This document shows, in pieces, positions 45,942 to 54,283 of a DNA stretch of 64,000 bases (its first letter is position 1; each line of letters starts with the position of its first letter). This DNA is from Enteractinococcus coprophilus (GTDB lineage Bacteria > Actinomycetota > Actinomycetes > Actinomycetales > Micrococcaceae). The notes under the pieces are model-generated. The model saw only the letters and a program-made list of their open reading frames with translations, had not been told where the DNA came from and did not search any database. The stretch is from the NCBI RefSeq assembly GCF_006716305.1, contig NZ_VFOU01000001.1, forward strand, positions 434,001-498,000. The letters run 5' to 3'. Both the position numbers and the translations under genes were made by a program.

Positions 45942-46445
45942 TTAGAAGCCCCGCAAGGTGACTCCCAATAACACGGAGAAGATGATATAGACCGAGACAG
46001 GAATTAAGATTGTGCACAAGATCGTCGCGATCCAGCCCAATTTTCCGACGAATCTGCCAATGATAAACACCGCAAACGCGCCGGCACCGATGAGTCCCAT
46101 ATAGTCGTAGAGCGGTACAAAGATCAGCAGCGGTACCGCGATTCCAATCACGCGCAGCAGACCTTGATATGTCGGTGGCTCGAATTTGTGCCGTGCGATC
46201 AGAATCGCAGGTGCCATGAGCAACAAGATTCCAGCGTTAATGGCTGGCCACATGCCCGGCCCCGGTCGTGTCAGATCTCCTAATCCTAGCTGGATCGAAG
46301 GAATGAGCAGGACTACGCCCACGATCAGCACGATGAATGGAGAGTACCAATCGGTCCGTCCGGGCTCAGTGTATGGCGGCCGACCCTCATAGACGTCGAG
46401 ATCATAAATCTCATCGCCAGTCGTATATTCTTCTTTGGACGTCAT
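45942..46445 (-). CDS. tctB: Tripartite tricarboxylate transporter, small membrane subunit TctB
   Basis: This 167-residue protein has about four hydrophobic segments (SPFIVLIVGVVLLIPSIQLG, PAINAGILLLMAPAIL and two near the C-terminus). It has the GPGMWPAINAG motif typical of TctB. The ATG at 46445 follows GAGGA; the frame can also be read from a TTG four codons earlier. It lies between tctC and tctA, as expected. The subunit supports the large channel protein, and its exact role is poorly known. Confidence 0.85.
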   Translation of the reverse strand: MTSKEEYTTGDEIYDLDVYEGRPPYTEPGRTDWYSPFIVLIVGVVLLIPSIQLGLGDLTRPGPGMWPAINAGILLLMAPAILIARHKFEPPTYQGLLRVIGIAVPLLIFVPLYDYMGLIGAGAFAVFIIGRFVGKLGWIATILCTILIPVSVYIIFSVLLGVTLRGF

Positions 46446-46485
46446 GGAAGTCCTCAAGCTTCAGGTAAAGAGTGGTGGCAAGTAA

Positions 46486-47493
46486 TTAGTCAACCGTAGG
46501 AATGCCAAGATCTTCATAGAGATCGCGGAAGCGTTGTAATTCACGTGGCATATAGTCCGTGAACCATGCTTCGCCTTGGTCATGGTCAGGTACCACGCTG
46601 CCGGACTCTGCCAGGAAGCTGATGAATTCTTCAGAGGATGTAACGTTTTCGGAGGCTTCACGAAGCTTGTTGACAAGTTCGTCGCTGGCTTCGGATTGAA
46701 TGGCCAGAGCTTGCGATCCCGCGAATAGAGCGTTTTCCAAGTCATAGTCGGCGATCGAAGGAAGATCTGGGGCAATCTCTTCCAGTTTTTCTGGCACATA
46801 CTCGGTTGTCACGGCCAATGGGCGCACTTCTCCCGATGCAATACGAGGTAAAGCGGAAGTGACATCTTGAACACCAAAATCGACGTCACCGTTGACGATG
46901 GCCTGCAGGGCAGGAGGACTACCGGGAAAGGCCACGACCTCAGCATCCAGATCATATTTATCAACGATGGATTCACCGATGAGGTGCGTATTGTGTCCCT
47001 CACCAAAAGCGGAGAAGGTCAACCGGTCTGTGGCATCTGCAAGATCTTCGAACTCTTGAATCGGTGAGTCTTCCGGCACCGCGATGACGAAGGTGTTTTC
47101 GGCTACCGGTGCAATCGAGCGGAAGTCCTCGATTTCATAAGACACATCTTGCTGCAACATGGTCGAAGTAAAGGCCCCTGTTGGTGCAAAGAGCAGAGTG
47201 TAACCGTCCGCTGCGGCGTTGGCCGCTTCGGTCGTGCCAATCGAACCGCCACCGCCTTCGCGGTTGACGACTAGAACGCGACTACCGAGTTCTTCCCCAA
47301 GACCTTCGGCAAATTTTCGTGCAACGGAGTCGTTGTGCCCACCGGCGGCAAAACCCACGATCATTTCAATATTGCCCTGTGGATAGTCCTCTGCAGAGGC
47401 ATCGCCATTGCTACCTTGTGGCCCACATGCGGCCATGGTTAACGCCAAGACAGCAGCAGTAGCTCCAGCAAAAATCGTGCGACGAAAGTTCAT
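46486..47493 (-). CDS. tctC: Tripartite tricarboxylate transporter, substrate-binding lipoprotein TctC
   Basis: This 335-residue Bug-type binding protein has a lipobox at MAAC (Cys23). The family motifs are NIEMIVGFAAGGHNDSVARKFAEGL, VVNREGGGGSIGTTEAANAAADGYTLLFAPTGA and DFGVQDVTSALPRIASGEVRPLAVTT. Bug proteins bind carboxylates such as citrate, tartrate or aromatic acids. Two adjacent ATGs exist at 47496 and 47493; the second has the better spacing from AAGGAG. It is the first gene of the operon. The ligand is unknown. Confidence 0.88.
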   Translation of the reverse strand: MNFRRTIFAGATAAVLALTMAACGPQGSNGDASAEDYPQGNIEMIVGFAAGGHNDSVARKFAEGLGEELGSRVLVVNREGGGGSIGTTEAANAAADGYTLLFAPTGAFTSTMLQQDVSYEIEDFRSIAPVAENTFVIAVPEDSPIQEFEDLADATDRLTFSAFGEGHNTHLIGESIVDKYDLDAEVVAFPGSPPALQAIVNGDVDFGVQDVTSALPRIASGEVRPLAVTTEYVPEKLEEIAPDLPSIADYDLENALFAGSQALAIQSEASDELVNKLREASENVTSSEEFISFLAESGSVVPDHDQGEAWFTDYMPRELQRFRDLYEDLGIPTVD

Positions 47494-47711
47494 CATGTCT
47501 CCTTGTAAAGAGTGTGAGTCCTGAGGGCACAACTATGACACGCCTCACACACATAAGGCAATTAGAACTATTTTATAAGGTCCATCAACTCTACTTATGG
47601 CCTGGGGCATTACGACCTGAGGCGTATCCGCTGGTGGCCTGCCCCCAGCTAGAACGTACATAACCGTAATTTATCTGCAACATCGGCACCCATCGGAAGC
47701 GCATCCGGAGC

Positions 47712-47756
47712 AAAAAACGCTCCAGGGCGGGCCTACCATCAGAGCCGTCCTGGAGC
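47712..47756 (-). terminator. Terminator of the catC transcript
   Basis: GCTCCAGGGCGG at 47719 pairs with CCGTCCTGGAGC at 47745 with one mismatch. On the minus strand a T run follows it (A run at 47712-47717), as expected for a rho-independent terminator. Confidence 0.85.
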
Positions 47757-47775
47757 GCTTCATTCACGTTTTGGT

Positions 47776-48072
47776 TTAGCCCGCGAAAAAGTCATCCGAG
47801 GTTGCATTAGGATGCTTTGCTAGTGGGGTGACCTTGACATCCATGTACGGGAACATTGGGAAGCCCGACAGGATCTCATGAAGCTCATCGTGACCATCAA
47901 CATCGAAAATCGAGTAGTTCGCGTATTCGCCGACCACGCGCCAGATACCTTTCATGATCCCCTGCCGCTGCAGGTTACCGGAGTATTCTTTCTCCCGGAC
48001 TTGGAAATCCGCCTTGGTTGCGGAGTCCATAGATTCTGGGAAGATGACGTCCATGCGTGCAAGAAACAGCAT
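47776..48072 (-). CDS. catC: Muconolactone delta-isomerase
   Basis: This 98-residue protein has the CatC pattern: MLFLARMDVIFPESMD at the start, then EKEYSGNLQRQGIMKGIWRVVGEYANYSIFDVDGHDELHEIL and FPYMDVKVTPLAKHP. Its length is typical of the family. It moves the double bond of muconolactone to give 3-oxoadipate enol-lactone in the catechol ortho pathway. AAAGGA precedes the ATG. The transporter pseudogene ends 34 bases upstream in the same direction, so both were one transcript before the insertion sequence arrived. The catB gene lies 4 kb to the right. Confidence 0.9.
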   Translation of the reverse strand: MLFLARMDVIFPESMDSATKADFQVREKEYSGNLQRQGIMKGIWRVVGEYANYSIFDVDGHDELHEILSGFPMFPYMDVKVTPLAKHPNATSDDFFAG

Positions 48073-48626
48073 GCGGTGTCCTTTCGTAGACGGAAATGTG
48101 GATCGGTTACATGCTAATGCCGAAGACCACCGGCACGAGGGTGTACATGACCAGCATGATCATGCCCAGGGAAATAATGTTCAGGACCAACCCTGCGCGC
48201 GCCATCTGTTTGATGGTGATTTCGCCAGAACCAAAGGCTACTGCGTTCGACGGGGTTGCAACCGGCAACATGAATGCGGAGCAGACGGCCAGGGTGACGG
48301 CGACGGTCATGAACAGTGGGTCTAATCCAATACCGACGGCCACCGCACCGAAGATCGGTAGGAATGCCGCGGCGGTTGCGGTGTTTGACGTCAGCTCGGT
48401 GAGGATGAGACAGACGAGGATGACCGCGAAAATAATGAGCGCAGATGACATCCAGCTCAGCCCGGAGACTTGTTCGCCGACCCATTCGCTAAAGCCGGTC
48501 TGAGTGAACATGGCCGATAGCGACAGGCCGCCACCGAAGAGCAAGAGCAGTCCCCAGGGGATTTCTTTGGCTGCAGACCACCGCAGGAGTGGCGCCCCAG
48601 AGCGATCATCGCGGACACGTTCTGCT

Positions 48627-48641
48627 GGGACGATGAAACAC
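48627..48641. repeat. Target-site duplication, left copy
   Basis: GGGACGATGAAACAC abuts the left end of the element and is identical to 50082-50096. Confidence 0.95.
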
Positions 48642-48654
48642 TGTCTAGTGTCAC

Positions 48655-48772
48655 GACATCGTTGACAGGTTTTGACTGGACTGAACCCAAGAGACCGTTG
48701 ACCGATGTGTCGGGACATCGTTGACATTTTGGGACAGTGATCGTTGACCGGTGAGTCGCGACATCGTTGACA
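48655..48772 (+). repeat. Sub-terminal repeats of the IS left end
   Basis: GACATCGTTGACA occurs at 48655, 48714 and 48760, and once in inverse orientation at the right end (50056-50068). These are probable transposase binding sites. The innermost left copy, with its GAGTCGC flank, matches the right terminus better than the true left end does. Confidence 0.8.
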
Positions 48773-48794
48773 GTGCTGCCGGCAATGATGAGCT

Positions 48795-49976
48795 ATGTCT
48801 AGCTCACAAAAGAATCTGGTTATTGCTCGCTCGGTGGTAGATCAAGGCTTGAGTATTGCTCAGGCTGCAGCGAAGTTTGGAGTGTCCCGGCAATGGGTCC
48901 ATCAGCTCGTGCAACGGTATCGATCCGGTGGGGTTGCGGCGGTCTTGCCGCAATCTAAGGCACCCAAATCCCGGCCGCAAACGACGACCGAGACGGTGCG
49001 GGCCCGGGTTATTGGCTTGCGTCAAACCCTAGTGGCTAACGGGGCCGATGCTGGCCCAGAGACCATTGCCTGGCATCTGGCCCGAGAGGGCTTCCACGTG
49101 CCATCGACCTCCACCATCCAACGCATCCTGCGCGCCGCCGGACTGGTGGTGGCCCAGCCGAAGAAGCGTCCGAAATCCTCGTATATCCGATTCCAAGCCG
49201 AACTACCCAATGGGTGCTGGCAAGCCGATATCACCTACTGGTTCTTAGTCGATGGCACCCGGGTGGAGATCCTAGATTTCTTAGATGATCATTCCAGGTT
49301 GCTATTGACCATCCAGGCCAAAGCCCTGTGGACCAGCGCCGATGTCGTGGCCGTGATGGACCAGCTGATCACCACCTATGGGCCGCCAGCTGCCACGTTG
49401 ACGGATAACGGGATGGTGTTCACTGCTCGATTCACCAGCCGGCCCGGGGCCAAAAACGGGTTCGAAAAACTGCTAGCCGCCCATCACATCCAACAACGCA
49501 ACGGGGCACCATCACATCCGCAAACCCAAGGCAAAATCGAACGCTTCCACCAAACCCTCAAACGCTGGCTGGGCGCCCGCTCATTGCCGGCCTCCCTAGA
49601 ACAACTGCAAATGCTCTTGGATACCTTTGCTACCTGGTATAACACCGAACGACCCCACCGAGCGATCAACCGGCGCACCCCAGCCCAGGCCTACACGGCC
49701 TTACCCAAAGCCACCCCGAACACCACCCATGACACCGAATACCGCACCCGCACCGACCGGGTGGACAACAACGGGAAAGTCACACTGCGCTACGCCAGCA
49801 AAATCCGCCATCTGGGCATCGGCTCCGCGCACCGCGGCAAGCAAGTGCTGATGCTCATCCACAACGACCACGTCACTATCTCAGATGCGGCCACCGGCGA
49901 GATCCTCACCGAATATATCTTGGACGCCACCAAGGATTATCAGAAACCGACCTGGCGCAAACCCCTCAGTGAATGA
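48795..49976 (+). CDS. IS481-family transposase
   Basis: This 393-residue protein has an N-terminal helix-turn-helix (IAQAAAKFGVSRQWVHQLVQRY, about 21-42) and an rve integrase core. The catalytic triad is visible: D145 in WQADIT, D204 in LTDNG and E249 in GKIERFH. It has no frameshift or stop and is probably active. The insertion into the symporter gene, with an exact 15-base duplication, is consistent with this. The start at 48795 has only a weak ribosome site, as is common for transposases. Confidence 0.93.
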   Translation: MSSSQKNLVIARSVVDQGLSIAQAAAKFGVSRQWVHQLVQRYRSGGVAAVLPQSKAPKSRPQTTTETVRARVIGLRQTLVANGADAGPETIAWHLAREGFHVPSTSTIQRILRAAGLVVAQPKKRPKSSYIRFQAELPNGCWQADITYWFLVDGTRVEILDFLDDHSRLLLTIQAKALWTSADVVAVMDQLITTYGPPAATLTDNGMVFTARFTSRPGAKNGFEKLLAAHHIQQRNGAPSHPQTQGKIERFHQTLKRWLGARSLPASLEQLQMLLDTFATWYNTERPHRAINRRTPAQAYTALPKATPNTTHDTEYRTRTDRVDNNGKVTLRYASKIRHLGIGSAHRGKQVLMLIHNDHVTISDAATGEILTEYILDATKDYQKPTWRKPLSE

Positions 49977-50001
49977 ACCCATGAACAACCCCGGGAACGA
50001 C

Positions 50002-50033
50002 AAAAGCCGCAGAAAATACATTCTGCGGCTTTT
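50002..50033 (+). terminator. Terminator of the transposase gene
   Basis: AAAAGCCGCAGAA pairs with TTCTGCGGCTTTT around a short loop. It can work in both directions, so it may also block symporter transcription entering the element. Confidence 0.85.
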
Positions 50034-50081
50034 GTCATCCATGTCGCGACTCATCTGTCAACGATGTCGCGACTCAGGACA

Positions 50082-50096
50082 GGGACGATGAAACAC
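50082..50096. repeat. Target-site duplication, right copy
   Basis: This is identical to 48627-48641. It belongs to the coding sequence of the interrupted symporter gene. Confidence 0.95.
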
Positions 50097-51254
50097 GCGA
50101 TTGCAGCCGCCATCGCAACCTGGGCGTCATTGATGGTGCTCAGGAAAGGGATGTTTTCGGCAACCCAGCCGATTTGGGCAATGAACGGCACGAAGATCCA
50201 GAAGAAGATCGCTGCAGCAAAAATGTAGCCAACGCGGCGTTCTGCGGTCGACATTTTGCCGAGTTTGGCGTGTTCGTCGCGGATGAGTTCTTTTCCGCCG
50301 GGCAGCGAGTCAATCTCGGGGCGGTAGACAATTTTCGTCAACACAATCCAAGCAATGAACAACATGACAGCAGCCCACGGAACACCCACGAGCATCCAAG
50401 TGCCGAACGTCAGGTCAAAACCGTAAGACTCCATGAGGTAGCCCTTCATCAGGGCCATCGGTGGTTGCCCAATGACGGTCGCCGTGGAGCCGATGCTTAC
50501 GCCATAGGCGACGCCCAAGAGCATCGAGGCGGCAAATTTCTTGCCGACGGCATCCGGATCAATCGAGCGGACAAGACTCAGGATCGACACGGCAATCGGC
50601 ACCATAATGACGGCCGTCGCGGTGTTGGAAACCCACATCGAAATAAAGGCCGAAGCCATCATCAAGCCCAGCACGATTTGAGAGGGCTTGGTCCCGACCA
50701 GTCGAATGGTCAGGAGCGCAACGCGCATGTGTAGCTGAGACTTCTCCGCTGCCAAACCAAGGATCACACCGCCCATGACCAGGAAGATCACGGTATCGGC
50801 GTACGGTGAGGCAACTTCGGCCATGGTGCCCATACCGAATAACGGGAAGAGCACCAGTGGCAACAGTGAGGTCACCGGGATCGGGGCGGCTTCGGTAATC
50901 CACCAGATGGCCATCCACAGGGCGGCACCTGCGACGGCGCGACCTTCGAACGACAACGAGTCGGGCAAGATGAGCCCCAGCGCTAGCCCAGCAAGGGGAC
51001 CCAGTGCGACTAACCACCAGTTGCGTTTCGATACGCTATCTAGCGCGTCCTGGGGGCCAGCTTGCGAACCGATGGCTGGCTTGTCCACCGCTGCCTGGTC
51101 CTGATTTGTGACAGTCACGGTTCCTCCTCGATGAAGTCAGTGATGTTTGGACCCCTAGACGAGGCCACAGTGCTTAATGGTCACGGTCACCCGCTGGGAT
51201 GACCTGACTCACCATAGACCAACTAATCTAGATACAAAAGTATGAAAATGGACG

Positions 51255-51281
51255 CAATTGATATGCTAGGCATATGAATTG
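51255..51281. promoter_or_regulatory. Inverted repeat in the LysR/symporter divergent promoter region
   Basis: CAATTGATATG and CATATGAATTG form eleven-base arms around five bases with one mismatch. It lies 92 bases before the LysR start and 137 before the symporter start. It is a likely LysR (CatR/CatM-type) binding site. Confidence 0.7.
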
Positions 51282-51372
51282 CCCTGTAAGAAGTCTTTCA
51301 CTTGTACCGGATCCCCGGCGTAGCCTGTTGTCGATGCTGTGCACCTGCCCGGCTGGATCATAAAGGAGGACC

Positions 51373-52281
51373 ATGGTTAAACTACGTCACCTGCGGTATT
51401 TCCTTGCCGTCGCCGAAGAAAAGCACTTTGGTCGAGCAGCCGATCGGCTGCATATGGCCCAGCCGCCCCTGTCGAGCCAGATCAAACAGCTAGAAGCTGA
51501 ACTGGATACGCTCCTTTTAGAACGCACGACCCGAAAAGTCGAACTAACTGAGGCCGGGGCCCTCTTGATGCAGCGTGCTCGACAGATTCTGGCCGACGTC
51601 GAGGCCACAAAACACGACGTCGCCGAAATTGGCCGCGGGGCCGCCGGAATTTTACGCGTGGGCTTCGCCGGCACCGCGACCTACCGCCTCATGCCCGAAA
51701 TCGTACGGCTGGCCCGAGCTCGCATGCCGCTGGTGCGGTTACAAGTTGCGGGAGAAAAGTTGACGCCGCAAATGGAAGAGGCGCTCCTAGAAAACCGGTT
51801 GGACGTCGCCATCCTGCGCCCACCGGTGCAATCAGGCGAGATCAGTATCGACGAGATCCAACAAACCCGTTTGGTCGCCGTCCTGCCCCAACACCACGAA
51901 CTCGCCCAGGAAACCGGGCCGGTGAGCATTCGAGCGTTCGCCAAGGAGGACATCGTCGGGTACCCGCGCAGCTCCTCGGTCTTCTCGGTCATGGCCGAAA
52001 TGGCGCGACAGGCCGGATTCCGCCCGCGTATCGTCCAGGAAGCCACCGAAACATCCACACTGATCGCCCTGGTCGGCGCTGGTTTGGGCGTGACATTTGT
52101 CCCCGGCTCGCAATCCCTGCCCTTGTCCGCATCCATCGTCGTCCGACCCCTTGAAGAAGAAGTCTCGGTGGGGCTGGGGACCGCATGGAAAACCGGAAAC
52201 ACCAGCCCGTTATTGTCCTCGTTTATCGAATTGGCACGCGAAGCCACCAAAAATTTAGAAAACCAAAATAACCAATCGTAA
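51373..52281 (+). CDS. LysR-family regulator, CatR/CatM-like
   Basis: This 302-residue LysR regulator starts MVKLRHLRYFLAVAEEKHFGRAADRLHMAQPPLSSQIKQLEAEL, the pattern of the BenM/CatM/CatR group. The effector domain includes GFAGTATYRLMPEIVRLARARMP and DIVGYPRSSSVFSVMAEMARQAGF. CatR-type proteins respond to cis,cis-muconate. AAAGGAGG precedes the ATG. It is followed by catB after 20 bases and diverges from the interrupted symporter gene, so it probably controls both transcripts through the repeat at 51255. Confidence 0.85.
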   Translation: MVKLRHLRYFLAVAEEKHFGRAADRLHMAQPPLSSQIKQLEAELDTLLLERTTRKVELTEAGALLMQRARQILADVEATKHDVAEIGRGAAGILRVGFAGTATYRLMPEIVRLARARMPLVRLQVAGEKLTPQMEEALLENRLDVAILRPPVQSGEISIDEIQQTRLVAVLPQHHELAQETGPVSIRAFAKEDIVGYPRSSSVFSVMAEMARQAGFRPRIVQEATETSTLIALVGAGLGVTFVPGSQSLPLSASIVVRPLEEEVSVGLGTAWKTGNTSPLLSSFIELAREATKNLENQNNQS

Positions 52282-52301
52282 AGAAGTTCCTTGGAGCAAA
52301 C

Positions 52302-53405
52302 ATGAAGATCACTGCCGTCGAAGCAATCCCGTATGCGATTCCCTATACGCATCCGCTGAAATTTGCCTCCGGTGAAGTCACCACCGCCGACCACATTGTG
52401 GTGCGTATTCACACCGATGCTGGGATCACCGGGACCGCGGATGCGCCGCCGCGGCCCTACACCTACGGTGAGACGCAGACGTCGATCAAAGTGATCGTTG
52501 AAGATATTTTTGGCCCGGAAATCGTCGGGCTGGATCCTTTTGACCGCGAAAAAGTCCACGCCGTGATGCACCGGACAATCAACAACCAGGTGGCCAAAGG
52601 TGCCGTCGATATCGCCCTGTGGGACCTCATGGGTAAAGCCCTAGACACCCCGGTCCATAAACTATTGGGCGGCTACACCGACTCGATGCGCGTCAGCCAC
52701 ATGTTGGGATTCAAACCGGCTCAGGAACTGCTGGAAGAAGCTCAACGCTTCGGCGAAGATTATGGCATCACCACGTTCAAACTCAAAGTCGGACGTCGGC
52801 CCCTCTCCTTGGACATTGAAGCCTGCCATGTCTTGCGTGAAGGACTGGGCGACGACGTCGAAATTTACCTGGACGCCAACCGCGGCTGGACCGCCAATGA
52901 GGCCATGGAAGTGCTACGCCAGACCGCTGATCTGGGGCTGACCATGCTGGAAGAACCATGCGATGCCAAAGAGGCCATGAGTCGCCGCCGTCTGGTCGAC
53001 CACTCCCCGATCCCGATCGTTGCCGATGAATCGGTGCCAACCGCCGGCGACGCTTCGCGCGAGCTCCTATCCGGCGGGGCGAATGCGATATGTATCAAGA
53101 CCGCACGCTCCGGGTTCACCGAGGCCACCGAGATCCTGGGCCTGTGCACCGGGCTCGGTGTAGATGTCACGATGGGCAACCAGATCGACACGCAAGTTGG
53201 CTCAATGGCAACCGTGACCTTCGGTGCCGCGCACCGAGCAACTTCTGCCCGCGCGGGTGAACTGTCGAACTTCTTGGATATGTCGGATGACCTGCTGGCC
53301 GATCCAATCAAGATCGTCGACGGCCGGATCTCCGTTCGTGACCTGCCAGGTGTGGGCGCCGAGATTGACGCAGACAAATTGGAACACTACCGCACCGACA
53401 AATAA
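52302..53405 (+). CDS. catB: Muconate cycloisomerase (enolase superfamily)
   Basis: This 367-residue barrel enzyme has the muconate-lactonising subgroup residues: K160 and K162 in FKLKVG, metal ligands D191, E217 and D242 (YLDANRGW, EEPC, VADES) and K266 in CIKTARSG. It would convert cis,cis-muconate to muconolactone, the substrate of CatC. The LysR gene lies 20 bases upstream in the same direction. Other members of the subgroup act on dipeptides or succinylbenzoate, but the nearby catC supports CatB. The catechol dioxygenase gene catA is not in the window. Confidence 0.83.
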   Translation: MKITAVEAIPYAIPYTHPLKFASGEVTTADHIVVRIHTDAGITGTADAPPRPYTYGETQTSIKVIVEDIFGPEIVGLDPFDREKVHAVMHRTINNQVAKGAVDIALWDLMGKALDTPVHKLLGGYTDSMRVSHMLGFKPAQELLEEAQRFGEDYGITTFKLKVGRRPLSLDIEACHVLREGLGDDVEIYLDANRGWTANEAMEVLRQTADLGLTMLEEPCDAKEAMSRRRLVDHSPIPIVADESVPTAGDASRELLSGGANAICIKTARSGFTEATEILGLCTGLGVDVTMGNQIDTQVGSMATVTFGAAHRATSARAGELSNFLDMSDDLLADPIKIVDGRISVRDLPGVGAEIDADKLEHYRTDK

Positions 53406-53435
53406 CCATCCCAGGCTGTCAGCCACCGAACAGCG

Positions 53436-53480
53436 CCACTGGCCTATGTTCTCACACCACGTGAGGGCATAGGCCAGTGG
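53436..53480 (+). terminator. Terminator of the catR-catB transcript
   Basis: A perfect 13-base outer stem CCACTGGCCTATG/CATAGGCCAGTGG encloses a second small stem CTCAC/GTGAG. Confidence 0.75.
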
Positions 53481-53558
53481 CATCTCATAGACGGGTCGAT
53501 CCGGAATTGCCCCCTGTGCATCGCACAGCGTCGATAAAACACGACTACGATATCCCTC

Positions 53559-54029
53559 ATGACGAATAACGCGCACTCCGCTTCGAATGATCAGACCGTC
53601 AAACGCGGCACCTTTGGGCCCCATGATCACCCAATACTCGGTGTGGATAAAGCCGCCGACTGGCTGGGCATCACCATCTCCGAGTACGCCGAGGGTTACG
53701 CCAAAGGGCACATGACTATTCGTCCCGAAATGCTCAATGGTTTCGACATCGCCCACGGTGGGATGCTCTTTGCGTTTGCCGACACGCTATTCGCCTGGGC
53801 GTGCAATAACCCCGACGGCGACGGCACCACCATCTCGGTCACCCAGGGCTCAGACATTCACTTCATCGCCTCTGCCCCAGTCAACACCCCACTAACGGCG
53901 GTGGGGCGACGGCACACGACCACCGGACGCTCGGGCCTGTGCGACGTTACCATCACCGATGACAACGACACGATCATCGCCGAATTCCGGGGGCGTTTCA
54001 GAACTATTCCACGGACGCCACGCGCATAG
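53559..54029 (+). CDS. paaI: Hydroxyphenylacetyl-CoA thioesterase PaaI
   Basis: This 156-residue hot-dog thioesterase has the PaaI motif MLNGFDIAHGGMLFAFADTLFAWACN (about 50-75), with the HGG segment and the catalytic Asp of FAFAD. PaaI releases CoA from stalled phenylacetate intermediates as a safety valve. The gene stands alone between catB and the second MHS transporter gene, and the nearby phenylacetate genes support the name. It could also act on other aryl-CoA esters in this island. Confidence 0.82.
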   Translation: MTNNAHSASNDQTVKRGTFGPHDHPILGVDKAADWLGITISEYAEGYAKGHMTIRPEMLNGFDIAHGGMLFAFADTLFAWACNNPDGDGTTISVTQGSDIHFIASAPVNTPLTAVGRRHTTTGRSGLCDVTITDDNDTIIAEFRGRFRTIPRTPRA

Positions 54030-54180
54030 CTCAGCAGAACCTTAATCGAAGTGGCATCCGGGCGTTGACGAGGCACTCTGACCCCAGCGGACTGGGCCCC
54101 AGACACGGATGTATCGACCAGAAAACCGCAGAATCACGCGTTAGTTGTGACTATGCTCACATGTGTGGCATAATACTTTT

Positions 54181-54202
54181 CCAGACCGATCGTTCAGTGA
54201 GT
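54181..54202. promoter_or_regulatory. PaaR-like operator upstream of the second MHS transporter gene
   Basis: ACCGATCGTTCAGTGAGT fits ACCG-N2-CG-N2-CGGT-N-AGT with one mismatch, about 80 bases before the start. An overlapping inverted repeat, CCGATCGTT and AACGGTCGG, extends to 54213. Confidence 0.6.
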
Positions 54203-54283
54203 TAACGGTCGGCAAGAGCGCCCCGATCATCTGGGCCATCACTCACACACCAATGCATCATTCCTATTGTCACTGGAGAGAAC

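Larger units (their letters stand above)
48642..50081 (+). mobile_element. IS481-family insertion sequence, complete
   Basis: The element is 1440 bases long, starts with TGTC and ends with GACA. Its 27-base terminal inverted repeats are imperfect and share CGACATCGTTGACAG. It carries one DDE transposase gene read rightward, a strong internal terminator, and extra copies of the terminal motif inside the left end. A perfect 15-base target duplication flanks it, so the insertion is recent or at least undecayed. It sits inside the symporter gene in opposite orientation. Confidence 0.95.
48107..51118 (-). pseudogene. DASS/SLC13-family anion:Na+ symporter gene interrupted by an insertion sequence
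   Basis: The gene starts at the GTG at 51118 (AGGAGG upstream) and reads to about 50082, where the IS481-family element begins. It resumes at 48641 and ends at 48107. Removing the element and one copy of the 15-base target duplication joins 1022 and 535 bases into exactly 519 codons, with the junction encoding CFIVP. The N-terminal part has LPLVLFPLFGMGTM and WVSNTATAVIMVP motifs, and the C-terminal part has LTSNTATAAAFLPI, so both SLC13 signature halves are present. The intact protein would be a 518-residue dicarboxylate-type symporter. It diverges from the LysR gene and precedes catC, which may now have reduced expression through polarity. Confidence 0.9.

Noticed and set aside
48642-48780. 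CRISPR-like short repeats
   Set aside because: The three GACATCGTTGACA copies are unevenly spaced, lie inside an IS end and also occur at its other terminus. They are transposase sites, not a CRISPR array.
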